A stretch of 64,000 nucleotides of DNA from Bacillota bacterium (GTDB lineage: Bacteria > Bacillota > DSM-12270 > Thermacetogeniales > Thermacetogeniaceae): contig JARYLU010000015.1 in NCBI GenBank assembly GCA_029907475.1, positions 1 to 64,000 of the forward strand, written 5' to 3'. Positions 25,802-34,222 of the stretch are shown piece after piece. Under the pieces are notes generated by a model that saw nothing but the letters and a program-made list of their open reading frames with translations, was not told the origin of the DNA and made no database searches. Numbering within the stretch: the first letter of the stretch is position 1; each line of letters begins with the position of its first letter. A program made the position numbers and the translations under genes.

Positions 25802-27232
25802 TTGTTTAAGAATTACGATGAGTTCAAAAAGTATTGTCTTGAAAATAACGTAAAAATGGTCGATTTTAAAATGATCGACCCAATTGGAAAATGGAGGCAC
25901 CTTACCATTCCTGTGGAGCGTTTCACACCCCGCACTCTTGAAGATGGCTTTGCCTTTGACGGATCGAGTTACGGCTACTTGCGCATCGAAAAAAGTGATA
26001 TGGTTTTTATTCCCGATTTAAGCACCGCCTTTATGGATCCTTTCTGGGAACTCCCTACAATCAGTATGATTGGGGACATTTTCTACTGTGGGGAGCCTCC
26101 GCGGCGTTTTGAGCAAGACCCGCGGGGAATTGCCAGGGCTGCCGAGGATTACATGCGGAAAACGGGCATTGCCGATCAAATGATGATCGGCCCCGAGTTC
26201 GAATTTTTTATTTTCAGTCACGTCAGTTACGAGAATTCTCCCCAGCGGGCTTTTTTCGAAATTGATTCGGATCAGGCGGATTGGAACATGGGAGACAATA
26301 CAGGTCGTAATCTGGGGTACAAGAACCCTCGTAAAGGCGGCTACCATATCCCTGCGCCCTGGGATGTGCTCCAGGACTTGAGAAGCGAAATATGTATCTT
26401 ATTAGAGGAAAGAGGGCTTTATGTAAAATACCATCACCATGAAGTGGGTGGTCCCGGCCAGGTAGAAATTGAGCCCGTGTTTGGCCCCATGCAACTGTGG
26501 GCCGATAAAACGATGCTTGCAAAATATATTATTAAAAACCTGGCAATCAAGCGAGGCTTGACGGCAACATTTATGCCCAAGCCAATCTTTGGTGAGGCGG
26601 GTTCGGGCATGCACATCCACATGTTTTTATTAAAGGATGGCCAGCCCATTTTTTATGACCCCAACGGTTATTCCGGGTTAAGTCAAACCGCCCACTACGC
26701 GATTGGTGGCGTTTTGAAGCATGCCCGCGCCCTGGCTGCCCTGACCAATCCCAGCACGAATTCCTATAAGCGGCTGGTACCTGGCTATGAGGCCCCGGTA
26801 AGTATCTGTTTTGCAACGGCAAACAGGAGTGCCGTCATCAGGATTCCTGCTTATGCTACACGTCCGGAAGAAAAACGATTCGAATTCCGCTGTCCTGACG
26901 CTACATGCAACCCTTACTTAGCTTACGCGGCGCTTTTAATGGCAGCCTTAGACGGGATCGAAAACAAGATTGATCCTGTTGCGGAAGGCTTCGGTCCCTA
27001 TGATGTAAATCTTTACAACCTCTCCGACGAAGAAAAGAAAAAAATCAAGGCTCTCCCCTACTCCCTTGAAGATGCCCTGGAAGCCCTCAAAGAGGATCAC
27101 GCCTTTTTATTGAAAGGGGATGTCTTTCCGAAGCCGTTAATTGAAATGTGGATCAACAACAAAGAGAAGGATGTTGCCCTGGTAAATCAGTTTCCTCATC
27201 CCCAGGAATTCTTCCTCTATTACGACCTTTAA
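25802..27232 (+). CDS. glnA: Glutamine synthetase, divergent third copy
   Basis: The 476-residue protein keeps GS-I motifs ([58 protein letters not shown]), but is longer and clearly more divergent than copies one and two, with an insertion near the middle (residues about 150-190). It is the last gene of the glutamate synthase/lipoyl operon and probably supplies glutamine to it. TTG 25802 has GGAGGATGAGG upstream. A gamma-glutamyl ligase with another amine cannot be excluded, but the operon context favours true glutamine synthetase. Confidence 0.9.
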   Translation: MFKNYDEFKKYCLENNVKMVDFKMIDPIGKWRHLTIPVERFTPRTLEDGFAFDGSSYGYLRIEKSDMVFIPDLSTAFMDPFWELPTISMIGDIFYCGEPPRRFEQDPRGIARAAEDYMRKTGIADQMMIGPEFEFFIFSHVSYENSPQRAFFEIDSDQADWNMGDNTGRNLGYKNPRKGGYHIPAPWDVLQDLRSEICILLEERGLYVKYHHHEVGGPGQVEIEPVFGPMQLWADKTMLAKYIIKNLAIKRGLTATFMPKPIFGEAGSGMHIHMFLLKDGQPIFYDPNGYSGLSQTAHYAIGGVLKHARALAALTNPSTNSYKRLVPGYEAPVSICFATANRSAVIRIPAYATRPEEKRFEFRCPDATCNPYLAYAALLMAALDGIENKIDPVAEGFGPYDVNLYNLSDEEKKKIKALPYSLEDALEALKEDHAFLLKGDVFPKPLIEMWINNKEKDVALVNQFPHPQEFFLYYDL

Positions 27233-27270
27233 TAAGTCAATTACTTAGATTAATCTGTCATATTTTTAAA

Positions 27271-27294
27271 AAGGTCCCAAACGGGACCTTTTTT
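27271..27294 (+). terminator. Intrinsic terminator ending the operon
   Basis: AAGGTCCC, loop AAAC, GGGACC and T6 (27289-27294). Confidence 0.92.
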
Positions 27295-27390
27295 AATTAG
27301 GAAAAAAGTCACGAAAGCAGCAGGATTTTTCCAATCTAAAACGAATTGTATTTGCAGTAATCCTATTAGTACAAAAAGAAATGGTATGGT

Positions 27391-28470
27391 GTGACGAAGG
27401 AATTGAAAAAAATAGAAAAACAAAAAATTCGGGTTCTTTGGAAAAGAGAGCTCTTCCAGACTCCATACATCAGATGCGGGGTATTGTTAATAAGCATCTT
27501 AGTCGTATGGGTCTTGAAACAGGGAAAACTTGGAAACGCGGGATTTGTTTCAGCGACCGTTGTGTTCGGGATTTTTACCCTGGTTACCTGGGCCGCGGCA
27601 CGCTACCGCTGGATTTCTCTTCGAATCGCAGTAATCTGGTGGTTGGTTGGCTTTAGCGCAGATACTTTTTACGCCGGATATCTTATTTATTTTACCGGGG
27701 GTACAGGTAGTCCCCTTGCCCCCCTCCTGGCAGCAAGCCTTCTCCGTGTCCTTGTCACATACCCTCATTTACCACTGTTTTACGTTATCTTTTTCGTTCA
27801 CTTTGTTGTTTACTTTCTGGCCTGCATGCGTTTAGGAGGTATTAGCGTGATTTTCCAGCTGGAATTTTGTCTCACTCTGTTTTTGCTCCTGGGGACCGGC
27901 TTGATAATTGCTTACATTATTAAGCATCAAGATGAAATCAGTCTTGCAAAAATAAAACTGGCCGGCGAGCGCGATGAATTCGAAATGCTGGCCCTTACCG
28001 ACGGGCTGACAGGGATTTATAACTACCGCTACTTTCAATACTGTTTGCTGGAGGAGATGAAAAGGGCTGAGCGATACGGGATTCCACTCTCCTTGCTAAT
28101 TTTTGATCTTGATTTTTTTAAGACATATAATGATACGTTTGGTCACCCGGCGGGGGACAGAGTGCTTAAAAAAGTGGCGGAAGTTTTACGCCGGCGTTTG
28201 CGCAGTAATGACATTTTATGCCGTTACGGTGGGGATGAATTTGTCGTAATTCTTGCAGGCACCGGGGCGAAGGACGCGGCTCAGGTTGCCGGAAATTTAA
28301 AAGAAGCGATTAAAAACTACCCGTTCCCCGGCCGGCAGTATTTACCGGGCGGTAAGCTTACGGTTTCCGTAGGAGTAGCCACCTACCCCGATGACGCCTT
28401 GAACCACATTGATCTAGTAGAACAGGCTGACCGCCGGCTTTACCAGGCAAAATCTCTGGAAAACTCCTAA
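27391..28470 (+). CDS. Membrane diguanylate cyclase
   Basis: The 359-residue protein has about six hydrophobic segments in its N-terminal 170 residues and a C-terminal GGDEF domain (about 195-355). The active-site motif is intact (RYGGDEF), and an I-site RSND lies five residues before it, so product inhibition by c-di-GMP is expected. The protein should make c-di-GMP from GTP at the membrane in response to an unknown signal. GTG 27391 is the only reasonable start. A terminator follows, and an HD-GYP phosphodiesterase gene is next on the same strand. Confidence 0.9.
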   Translation: MTKELKKIEKQKIRVLWKRELFQTPYIRCGVLLISILVVWVLKQGKLGNAGFVSATVVFGIFTLVTWAAARYRWISLRIAVIWWLVGFSADTFYAGYLIYFTGGTGSPLAPLLAASLLRVLVTYPHLPLFYVIFFVHFVVYFLACMRLGGISVIFQLEFCLTLFLLLGTGLIIAYIIKHQDEISLAKIKLAGERDEFEMLALTDGLTGIYNYRYFQYCLLEEMKRAERYGIPLSLLIFDLDFFKTYNDTFGHPAGDRVLKKVAEVLRRRLRSNDILCRYGGDEFVVILAGTGAKDAAQVAGNLKEAIKNYPFPGRQYLPGGKLTVSVGVATYPDDALNHIDLVEQADRRLYQAKSLENS

Positions 28471-28486
28471 ATCCTTAAACAAATTG

Positions 28487-28517
28487 CCTGTTTGTTCTTT
28501 ATGCAAGCAGGATTTTT
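28487..28517 (+). terminator. Intrinsic terminator after the cyclase gene
   Basis: CCTGTTTG (28487-28494) pairs with CAAGCAGG (28504-28511, one G-U), then ATTTTT. Confidence 0.75.
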
Positions 28518-28661
28518 GTCCTTGCCGTCGAAGTTTTTCCTAAATTATCGTAATGTTGCAAAAAATTCAAATTGAGTCTTGGTTTTATTTTCCTTCCTTT
28601 TTTTCAAGATGTTCCCGGAAGTGACATAAGCGTGGGGGGAAGCAAAAAAGGGGGGTAGTCT

Positions 28662-29756
28662 TTGCGTTTAGTAACGATTGAAAATGTGCAGCCCGGAATG
28701 CGGGTAGCACAACCGGTTTTTGACAGCAATGGCAATGTACTGGTCCAGCAGGGAATTACTCTATCAGAGAGGTATATTACGCGGCTTGCCTGGCGGGGGA
28801 TAACATCAATCTACGTTTGCAACGAAATTTTCCCAGATCTTGAGGTCCAGGATGTAATCCATGTTAAAACTCGCTTGCAGGCGGTCCGTACGGTAAAAAA
28901 ACTGATGTCTCAGGTGTCTGTTGGTGAATGTTTTTCTGACCATGAGGTAAAAGAAGTAATAGAAGATGTGGTCGATGAAATTCTCCACCGGGAAGATATC
29001 ATGATCAATCTCACAGACATCCGGGCCAAGCAGGACTATCATTTTGGTCACTCGGTAGGAGTCTGCGTCCTGAGTTTACTGGCTGGAGTGATTTTAGGGT
29101 TTGACCGTGAACGCTTAAAACGCTTGGGAGAGGCGGCAATCCTCCACGACGTGGGCAAAGTGTTTATCCCTTCAGAAATTCTAAACAAGCCGGGCTCGCT
29201 AACTGATACAGAGATGGCTGAAGTCAGGCGCCATACCTGGCTGGGGTTTCGCTCCCTTTACCAGTACTCTACCCTTGGCCCAGATCCTGCACAGGTGGCC
29301 TTAGCCCACCATGAAAGATACGATGGAAAGGGATATCCTTTAGGTCTGGCAGGCGATGAGATTCCGGAATTTGCGCGGATCGTCGCGCTGGCAGATGTTT
29401 TTGACGCCCTTGTCACCGACCGCGTCTACCGCAGACATTATTTACCTTACGAGGCCGTAGAAATTCTTACTGCAGAAACGGGAACCCATTACGATCCCGA
29501 AATTGCACGTGCCTTTCTTTATAACATTGCACCTTACCCGGTAGGATCCTGTGTTTCTTTGAATACAGGGGAGCTGGGTGTTGTCACCAAGGTTTTCCGG
29601 GGGTGGGGAATCCGCCCTACTTTAACAATTATCCGAGATGCTGAAGGTCGTCCCGTCAAGAATCCATATAAAATCGATTTGAGATTTGCTCCAACCGTTT
29701 TTATCGTAGCTCTGGTTCAAAATCAGATTACCGCCCAAAGGGTAGAGTTCGGATGA
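28662..29756 (+). CDS. HD-GYP domain phosphodiesterase
   Basis: A 364-residue soluble protein. The N-terminal 100 residues (DUF3391-like, starting with MRLVTIENVQPGMRVA) precede an HD-GYP domain at about 120-300. Catalytic signatures HDVGK and HHERYDGKGYP are intact, so c-di-GMP hydrolysis is expected. A C-terminal tail of about 60 residues is typical for the group. TTG 28662 follows AAAAGGGGGG. It probably balances the diguanylate cyclase just upstream. Confidence 0.9.
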   Translation: MRLVTIENVQPGMRVAQPVFDSNGNVLVQQGITLSERYITRLAWRGITSIYVCNEIFPDLEVQDVIHVKTRLQAVRTVKKLMSQVSVGECFSDHEVKEVIEDVVDEILHREDIMINLTDIRAKQDYHFGHSVGVCVLSLLAGVILGFDRERLKRLGEAAILHDVGKVFIPSEILNKPGSLTDTEMAEVRRHTWLGFRSLYQYSTLGPDPAQVALAHHERYDGKGYPLGLAGDEIPEFARIVALADVFDALVTDRVYRRHYLPYEAVEILTAETGTHYDPEIARAFLYNIAPYPVGSCVSLNTGELGVVTKVFRGWGIRPTLTIIRDAEGRPVKNPYKIDLRFAPTVFIVALVQNQITAQRVEFG

Positions 29757-29805
29757 AGTAAGGAGAGTTGTGAACCTCAATTCTAACTCTCTTCATCAAG
29801 AACTT

Positions 29806-29833
29806 AAAGCGGGAACGCCCGCTTTTATTTTTT
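29806..29833 (+). terminator. Intrinsic terminator after the HD-GYP gene
   Basis: AAAGCGGG, loop AACG, CCCGCTTT, then TATTTTTT. Confidence 0.9.
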
Positions 29834-29943
29834 AAAAATGGGCCAAAAAGGATGGATTGTAAAATTTATCTCTTTTTTAGGAGGAAAAATGTCCTAATTG
29901 TCGTATTATTTCTAAAAAAAGCGGTATACCGGGGGGGAATTTT

Positions 29944-31653
29944 ATGAAGGTTCGGTTACGTTGGAAACTGATGGTTCTTCTTTTAGGCGCGATTATCTTC
30001 TTCTCTGCAGGAGTAGGAACTTATGCGGTTAAGACGATGTATGACAAAGTAATTAAAGCTGCTCAGGAAAAATTGAAAGCCGATCTGGCCCTGGGCCGGG
30101 AATACCTGGAAGAACGGTATCCGGGCCCCTGGGCGGTGCGTGATGGGAAACTTTATAAAGGGGATACCCTGATGAATGAAAATTTTACGGCAGTGGATGC
30201 CATCGGTTCTTTGACCGGAGATACGGTAACCATTTTTCAGGGTGATACCCGTGTCGCCACTAATGTGATGAAAGAAGGAAAGCGAGCGATCGGGACGCAG
30301 GTTTCTCCAGAAGTTGCACAGGTTGTTCTGAAGGAGGGGCGGACCTTTATTGGAAAAGCCAACGTTGTTGGCACCTGGAACCAAACCGCTTACGAACCGA
30401 TTAAAGACCGGGAAGGTAAGATCGTCGGGATCTGGTATGTCGGAGTTCCGAACACAGTTTACGATCAAATGGCTTTTGAATTTGCCGGCAGTATGCTCCT
30501 GTTCGGACTGGGAGGAATACTGCTGGTAACGCTTATTTCCTGGTTTTTTGCCGGGTATATCTGCCGTCCGATTCAAAAACTGGCCGCGGTCATAGAGCAG
30601 GTACAGGAGGGAGACTTTACGGTGCGTGCCAATTTAACTTCTCAGGATGAGCTTGGGAACCTGGGGCGGCAGTTCGACCAGATGCTGGCACTCCTCAGCC
30701 AGATTCTCCAAAAAGTTGCAGACAGAGGGCGGGATTTGTTTAATTCAGCCCAGCAATTGAGCCAGGGTACGGAAGAGGCTGTGAAGGTTACGGAACAGAT
30801 TGCGGCCACCATTGAGCAGGTTGCCAGCGGAACCGATAACCAGGCAAGGAGTGTTGAAGAAACCTCAAGTCAAATCAAAGAGATGATTAAACAGGTTCAG
30901 CAGGTGGATCTTAGTTCACAGACTGTTTCTTCCGCTTCCGAGCAAGCCGGGAAAGCAGCAGAGGGCGGACGGGAAGCAATTGCCCGGGCGGTTATGCAGA
31001 TGCAGACCATTAATGAATCTGTAAATCTCTCGGCGCAAACGGTAAAGATTCTCGGACAAAGGTCCCAGGAAATCGGTCAAATTGTTTCGGTGATTACAGG
31101 AATAGCGGATCAGACAAACCTCCTTGCTTTAAACGCTGCCATTGAGGCTGCGAGGGCCGGCGAGCAGGGAAGGGGTTTTGCGGTGGTGGCAGAAGAAGTT
31201 CGCAAGCTGGCGGAACAGTCGGCAGAAGCAGCCAAACAAATTTCCGTCTTGATTAAAGAAATCCAGGGAGAAACCGAGAAAGCAGTCCAGGCGATGGAGG
31301 CGGGTACCGAAGAGGTTCGGCATGGGATTGAAGTAGTACAACAGGCAGGGGTCGCATTTCAGGAAATCAGCAGCGCTGTCAATAATGTGACAACACGTAT
31401 CACCCAAGTATTCCATGCAACCCGGGAAATGATCCAGAGTGCCAATCAGGCAGGGTCAGCTACCGAGAACATTGCTTCCATCTCTCAAGAAACGGCGGCC
31501 AGTGCCGAGGAAGTTGCAGCAGCAACCGAAGAACAAACTGCGACCATGGAGCAATTGGCGGCTTCAGCCGAATCTCTCCATGAAATTGCCAACCAGTTGC
31601 AGGAATTAACGGAGCGCTTTAAGTTGGATTCGCATCGCGAACAACCGGTTTGA
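29944..31653 (+). CDS. Methyl-accepting chemotaxis protein
   Basis: The 569-residue chemoreceptor has an N-terminal membrane helix (about 8-28), an extracytoplasmic single-Cache-like sensor (about 35-175) with WYVGVP near its end, a second membrane helix (about 180-205), a HAMP domain ([13 protein letters not shown]) and a long cytoplasmic signalling coiled coil. The hairpin tip reads [21 protein letters not shown], the universal CheW/CheA contact site. A ribosome site GGGGGGG lies before ATG 29944. The ligand is unknown. Confidence 0.93.
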   Translation: MKVRLRWKLMVLLLGAIIFFSAGVGTYAVKTMYDKVIKAAQEKLKADLALGREYLEERYPGPWAVRDGKLYKGDTLMNENFTAVDAIGSLTGDTVTIFQGDTRVATNVMKEGKRAIGTQVSPEVAQVVLKEGRTFIGKANVVGTWNQTAYEPIKDREGKIVGIWYVGVPNTVYDQMAFEFAGSMLLFGLGGILLVTLISWFFAGYICRPIQKLAAVIEQVQEGDFTVRANLTSQDELGNLGRQFDQMLALLSQILQKVADRGRDLFNSAQQLSQGTEEAVKVTEQIAATIEQVASGTDNQARSVEETSSQIKEMIKQVQQVDLSSQTVSSASEQAGKAAEGGREAIARAVMQMQTINESVNLSAQTVKILGQRSQEIGQIVSVITGIADQTNLLALNAAIEAARAGEQGRGFAVVAEEVRKLAEQSAEAAKQISVLIKEIQGETEKAVQAMEAGTEEVRHGIEVVQQAGVAFQEISSAVNNVTTRITQVFHATREMIQSANQAGSATENIASISQETAASAEEVAAATEEQTATMEQLAASAESLHEIANQLQELTERFKLDSHREQPV

Positions 31654-31680
31654 TACTCCGGCCCGGAATTTGGGGCAATA

Positions 31681-31717
31681 ATTGAGGGAGGCGCTGTACG
31701 ACCTCCCTCAATATTTC
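31681..31717. terminator. Inverted repeat between convergent genes
   Basis: ATTGAGGGAGG (31681-31691) pairs with CCTCCCTCAAT (31702-31712), followed by ATTT. It probably serves both directions. Confidence 0.65.
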
Positions 31718-31744
31718 CGTTGTTGGGTTAAGGCGGATCATTGT

Positions 31745-32221
31745 TTAATGGGTTTTTACATCATGGGCTCCAAATTGGCGTAAAACGTTCGCGGCGTCGT
31801 CTAGTTTGGGGCCACTACTTTGGACTGCTACGAGAATCTTGCCGCGACGCACATCCTCTTCATAATGACGCCCTTCTTCTTCAGGGATCCCCCAATCAAT
31901 GAGGCCGCCTGCCAGTCCTCCTGTTGCGGCTCCCGATAGAAGCCCTGCAATTGGGCCCGCTGCCACAAGGGGACCAATTCCGGGAATTATCAGGGCTCCA
32001 GCTCCGGCAGCAAGTCCAGCCAGACCCCCTAGTACTCCGCCTGTTGTTATCCCTTCTACTGCTGTATCTGCCTCTCCTCCCATCCGGAGTCCTTCTTCAC
32101 CTTTTCCCTCGTCCCGCGCAAGGACCGAAATTTCTTTGTGAAAACCTTTGTTGCGGAGCTCTTGAACCGCTCTTTCCGCCTGGTCTCGCGTATCGAAGAC
32201 TCCCAGGACCACTTTTGCCAT
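31745..32221 (-). CDS. General stress protein 17M-like, glycine-zipper protein
   Basis: The 158-residue protein begins with a ferredoxin-like alpha/beta module (VVLGVFDTRDQAERAVQEL) as in the YflT/GSP17M heat-induced stress protein domain. A Gly/Ala-rich hydrophobic stretch (about 55-110) with repeated GG/GA spacing, a glycine-zipper likely to insert into membranes, follows. The C-terminus returns to the first module type (ILVAVQSSGPKLDDAANVLRQFGA). ATG 32221 has GGAGGG upstream. Function in stress is inferred from the family only. Confidence 0.75.
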   Translation of the reverse strand: MAKVVLGVFDTRDQAERAVQELRNKGFHKEISVLARDEGKGEEGLRMGGEADTAVEGITTGGVLGGLAGLAAGAGALIIPGIGPLVAAGPIAGLLSGAATGGLAGGLIDWGIPEEEGRHYEEDVRRGKILVAVQSSGPKLDDAANVLRQFGAHDVKTH

Positions 32222-32363
32222 TTGATAGTCCCTCCTGGCTTGAATTTTACTTTTTTCGCTCTTATTATTTAACGTCCCCCCTGAAATTATTCTTTTCTGT
32301 ATGAAAGAGTTTTATTTCGGGTAAAATGAGTTTAGTGCAAGAGGATAAAGGGAGGTGACCAGG

Positions 32364-32513
32364 ATGCCAGAAATTAAGTGTACGGTGACCGAGTGTACTT
32401 ATAACAGCGACGTTCAATGCGGGGCACCCATGATCCAGGTTGACCGCAACGGAGCCCCAAGCGCTGCCAATTCCGATCAAACCAAGTGTGAAACCTTTAA
32501 ACGGAAAAGCTAA
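32364..32513 (+). CDS. DUF1540 small cysteine protein
   Basis: A 49-residue protein starting MPEIKCTVTEC with the DUF1540 spacing of four cysteines (CX4C, then C and C) and the final TKCETF motif. The family is common in Clostridia and Bacilli, probably binds a metal, and has no known function. GGGAGGTGA lies just upstream of ATG 32364. Confidence 0.85.
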   Translation: MPEIKCTVTECTYNSDVQCGAPMIQVDRNGAPSAANSDQTKCETFKRKS

Positions 32514-32540
32514 TAGTAAGGGATTGAATTGTCGTCAGGG

Positions 32541-32572
32541 GAGCCGGTTCCAACCGGCTCTTTCTCTTGTTT
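32541..32572 (+). terminator. Intrinsic terminator after the DUF1540 gene
   Basis: GAGCCGGTT (32541-32549), two-base centre and AACCGGCTC (32552-32560), then TTTCTCTTGTTT. Confidence 0.85.
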
Positions 32573-32623
32573 GCGAGGTCTATTTCAGGTAAGATTTCAA
32601 GGGGAGAAAAGGGAGGGTCAGAA

Positions 32624-33121
32624 ATGATTCCCGTCATTTCAATCGTTGGATTTTCAAACACAGGAAAAACGCTGGTTATGAGAAGACTCATCGAGGGATT
32701 GAAAAAGCGGGGGTACCGTGTTGCGGCGATCAAGCACGCGGCCCACGGGTATGATCTTGATCATACCGGCAAGGACTCCTGGCATTACTGTCAGGCAGGA
32801 GCAGATCAGGTTGTTGTTTCAGGTCCCGAATCTTTAACGATCCACGTACGTCATCAGAAACAACCTACCTTAAAAGAAATCTGTAAAAGGATTAAAGGCG
32901 TTGATCTCATCCTCGCCGAGGGATTCAAAGGAGAACCCGGGCCCAAGATTGAGGTCTTTCGTAAGGATTTTTCCAAAACAAGACTTTTGCTGGGGGAGGA
33001 TCTGGTAGCAGTTGTTAGCGATCTTCCTTTTCACGAGCCTGTACCCTGCTTTTCTTTAGATGAAATAGAGGCGTTGACAGATTTTATCATCAAGCGCTTC
33101 TTGATTCTCCCTCAAGCATAA
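32624..33121 (+). CDS. mobB: Molybdopterin-guanine dinucleotide biosynthesis protein MobB
   Basis: A 165-residue GTP-binding protein with the P-loop GFSNTGKT and the family pattern IKHAAHGYDLDHTGKDSW, then LILAEGFKGEPGPKIEV. MobB assists attachment of the nucleotide to molybdenum cofactor for enzymes such as formate dehydrogenases. ATG 32624 is chosen because GGGAGG lies 9 bases upstream. No other molybdenum gene is nearby. The gas-vesicle set follows after about 80 bases with its own weak promoter, so a link is not implied. Confidence 0.9.
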   Translation: MIPVISIVGFSNTGKTLVMRRLIEGLKKRGYRVAAIKHAAHGYDLDHTGKDSWHYCQAGADQVVVSGPESLTIHVRHQKQPTLKEICKRIKGVDLILAEGFKGEPGPKIEVFRKDFSKTRLLLGEDLVAVVSDLPFHEPVPCFSLDEIEALTDFIIKRFLILPQA

Positions 33122-33144
33122 AAAATGCTTGCACCTCTTCTGTC

Positions 33145-33172
33145 TTCCCAACATAGGATAGTACAGTATAAA
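33145..33172 (+). promoter_or_regulatory. Possible promoter of the gas-vesicle set
   Basis: TTCCCA (33145-33150), 16-base spacer, TATAAA (33167-33172). It is a moderate match only. Confidence 0.4.
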
Positions 33173-33201
33173 TAAGCTTTTTCCCAGGGGAGGGAAGGGA
33201 G

Positions 33202-33579
33202 ATGAGTGCGTCCCTCAAACCTAACAGGGAATCCAGTTCTTCGCTGGCTGATGTAATTGAAGTTATCTTAGACAAGGGACTTGTAATTAACGCCGACATT
33301 GTCGTCTCTGTCGCCGGTGTGGAATTACTGGGAATCCAAATTCGTGCCGCCCTCGCTTCTTTCGAAACGGCAGCAAAATACGGCTTGGAACTACCTGCCG
33401 GCACCAATACAGAAACAGCTACCTGGCGGGAGGCCCAAGTGGAGAAAGAAATCTGTCCTGAGTGCGGTAAAAGGGTCAATCGAGAGGAGCTTTTATCGGA
33501 AGAGTGTCCCTGGTGTGGTTGGATAAGCGCTCGGGCTCGAAAGAAAAAGATCTCCCGTGCCCTTGAAATCCGGAATTAA
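33202..33579 (+). CDS. GvpA/GvpJ-type gas vesicle protein with C-terminal zinc ribbon
   Basis: The 125-residue protein has a GvpA-family domain at about 13-65 ([42 protein letters not shown]), very close to the amphipathic shell subunit GvpA. The C-terminal 45 residues carry two CXXC pairs (CPECG, CPWCGW) forming a zinc ribbon and end in a basic tail. That fusion is not part of normal GvpA. Nucleating or tip proteins (GvpJ, GvpM, GvpS) do have extended C-termini, so this may be a minor component. GGGAGGGAAGGGAG precedes ATG 33202. Confidence 0.8.
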   Translation: MSASLKPNRESSSSLADVIEVILDKGLVINADIVVSVAGVELLGIQIRAALASFETAAKYGLELPAGTNTETATWREAQVEKEICPECGKRVNREELLSEECPWCGWISARARKKKISRALEIRN

Positions 33580-33596
33580 GCGGGTAGGGTATTATC

Positions 33597-33839
33597 ATGA
33601 GGCCTTTAACAGACCGGAGTGCTACTTTGAACGACCTCCTGGAACGTTTGCTTGATAAGGGAGTTGTTTTGAATTTAGATATGGTGATTTGTGTTGCCGG
33701 GATACCCCTGATTGGAATTAAGCTGCGGGGTATAATTGCGGCTATAAGAACAATGATTGAGTATGGCATTATGGAAACATGGGATACTGAACTGAGGTCT
33801 CAGGCGAGGGGAAAGAACCGTAATGCCTGTTACGATTAA
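33597..33839 (+). CDS. Second GvpA/J/M-family gas vesicle protein
   Basis: An 80-residue protein with the GvpA fold pattern (LNDLLERLLDKGVVLNLDMV, VAGIPLIGIKLRGIIAA), more divergent than the gene before it and lacking the SSSSL start. It fits GvpJ/M/S-type minor proteins better than the main shell protein. It begins 17 bases after the previous gene and overlaps the start of gvpK by 17 bases, so the set is one operon. Confidence 0.8.
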   Translation: MRPLTDRSATLNDLLERLLDKGVVLNLDMVICVAGIPLIGIKLRGIIAAIRTMIEYGIMETWDTELRSQARGKNRNACYD

Positions 33840-34143
33840 TGAAGAAAGCCTGAAACAAGGTTTGCTCGGCCTACTGGTGGCTTTGATTGAAATTATTGCA
33901 GATGCACTTAAAATCGAGGCTTTTAAAAGAGTAGATAAAGGGCATTTATCCGAGGAAGAGATTGAACGTCTCGGACAGGCGATCTGGGATTTAGAAGTGG
34001 CCTTAGAAAAAATTAAAAAGGATAACGAGATCGAAAATGCAGTAAAGCAGGTACGGCATGGTCTTGACCAGCTCGTAGAAGATGTTCTTGATCGGATGGT
34101 TAACCCGGAGCGATGGGTTGAAGATCTTCAAGGCGGTGCCTAA
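33823..34143 (+). CDS. gvpK: Gas vesicle protein GvpK
   Basis: A 106-residue protein with the GvpK pattern LKQGLLGLLVALIEIIADALKIEAFKR-like N-terminal helix (residues 8-35) and LSEEEIERLG, GLDQLVEDVLDR at the C-terminal end. GvpK is an essential accessory in gas-vesicle assembly. It overlaps the preceding gvp gene, supporting cotranslation. Confidence 0.85.
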   Translation: MPVTINEESLKQGLLGLLVALIEIIADALKIEAFKRVDKGHLSEEEIERLGQAIWDLEVALEKIKKDNEIENAVKQVRHGLDQLVEDVLDRMVNPERWVEDLQGGA

Positions 34144-34222
34144 TTTTCGAGAGGTCTAAGACCGTTTTTGGTTTTAAGTCTTTCGTGAGCAGTTGATACG
34201 GGTTGGGAGGGGGTTAGATCTG

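Noticed and set aside
28471-28661. c-di-GMP riboswitch before the HD-GYP gene
   Set aside because: I could not find the conserved core or receptor loops of class I or II riboswitches; only a terminator is evident.
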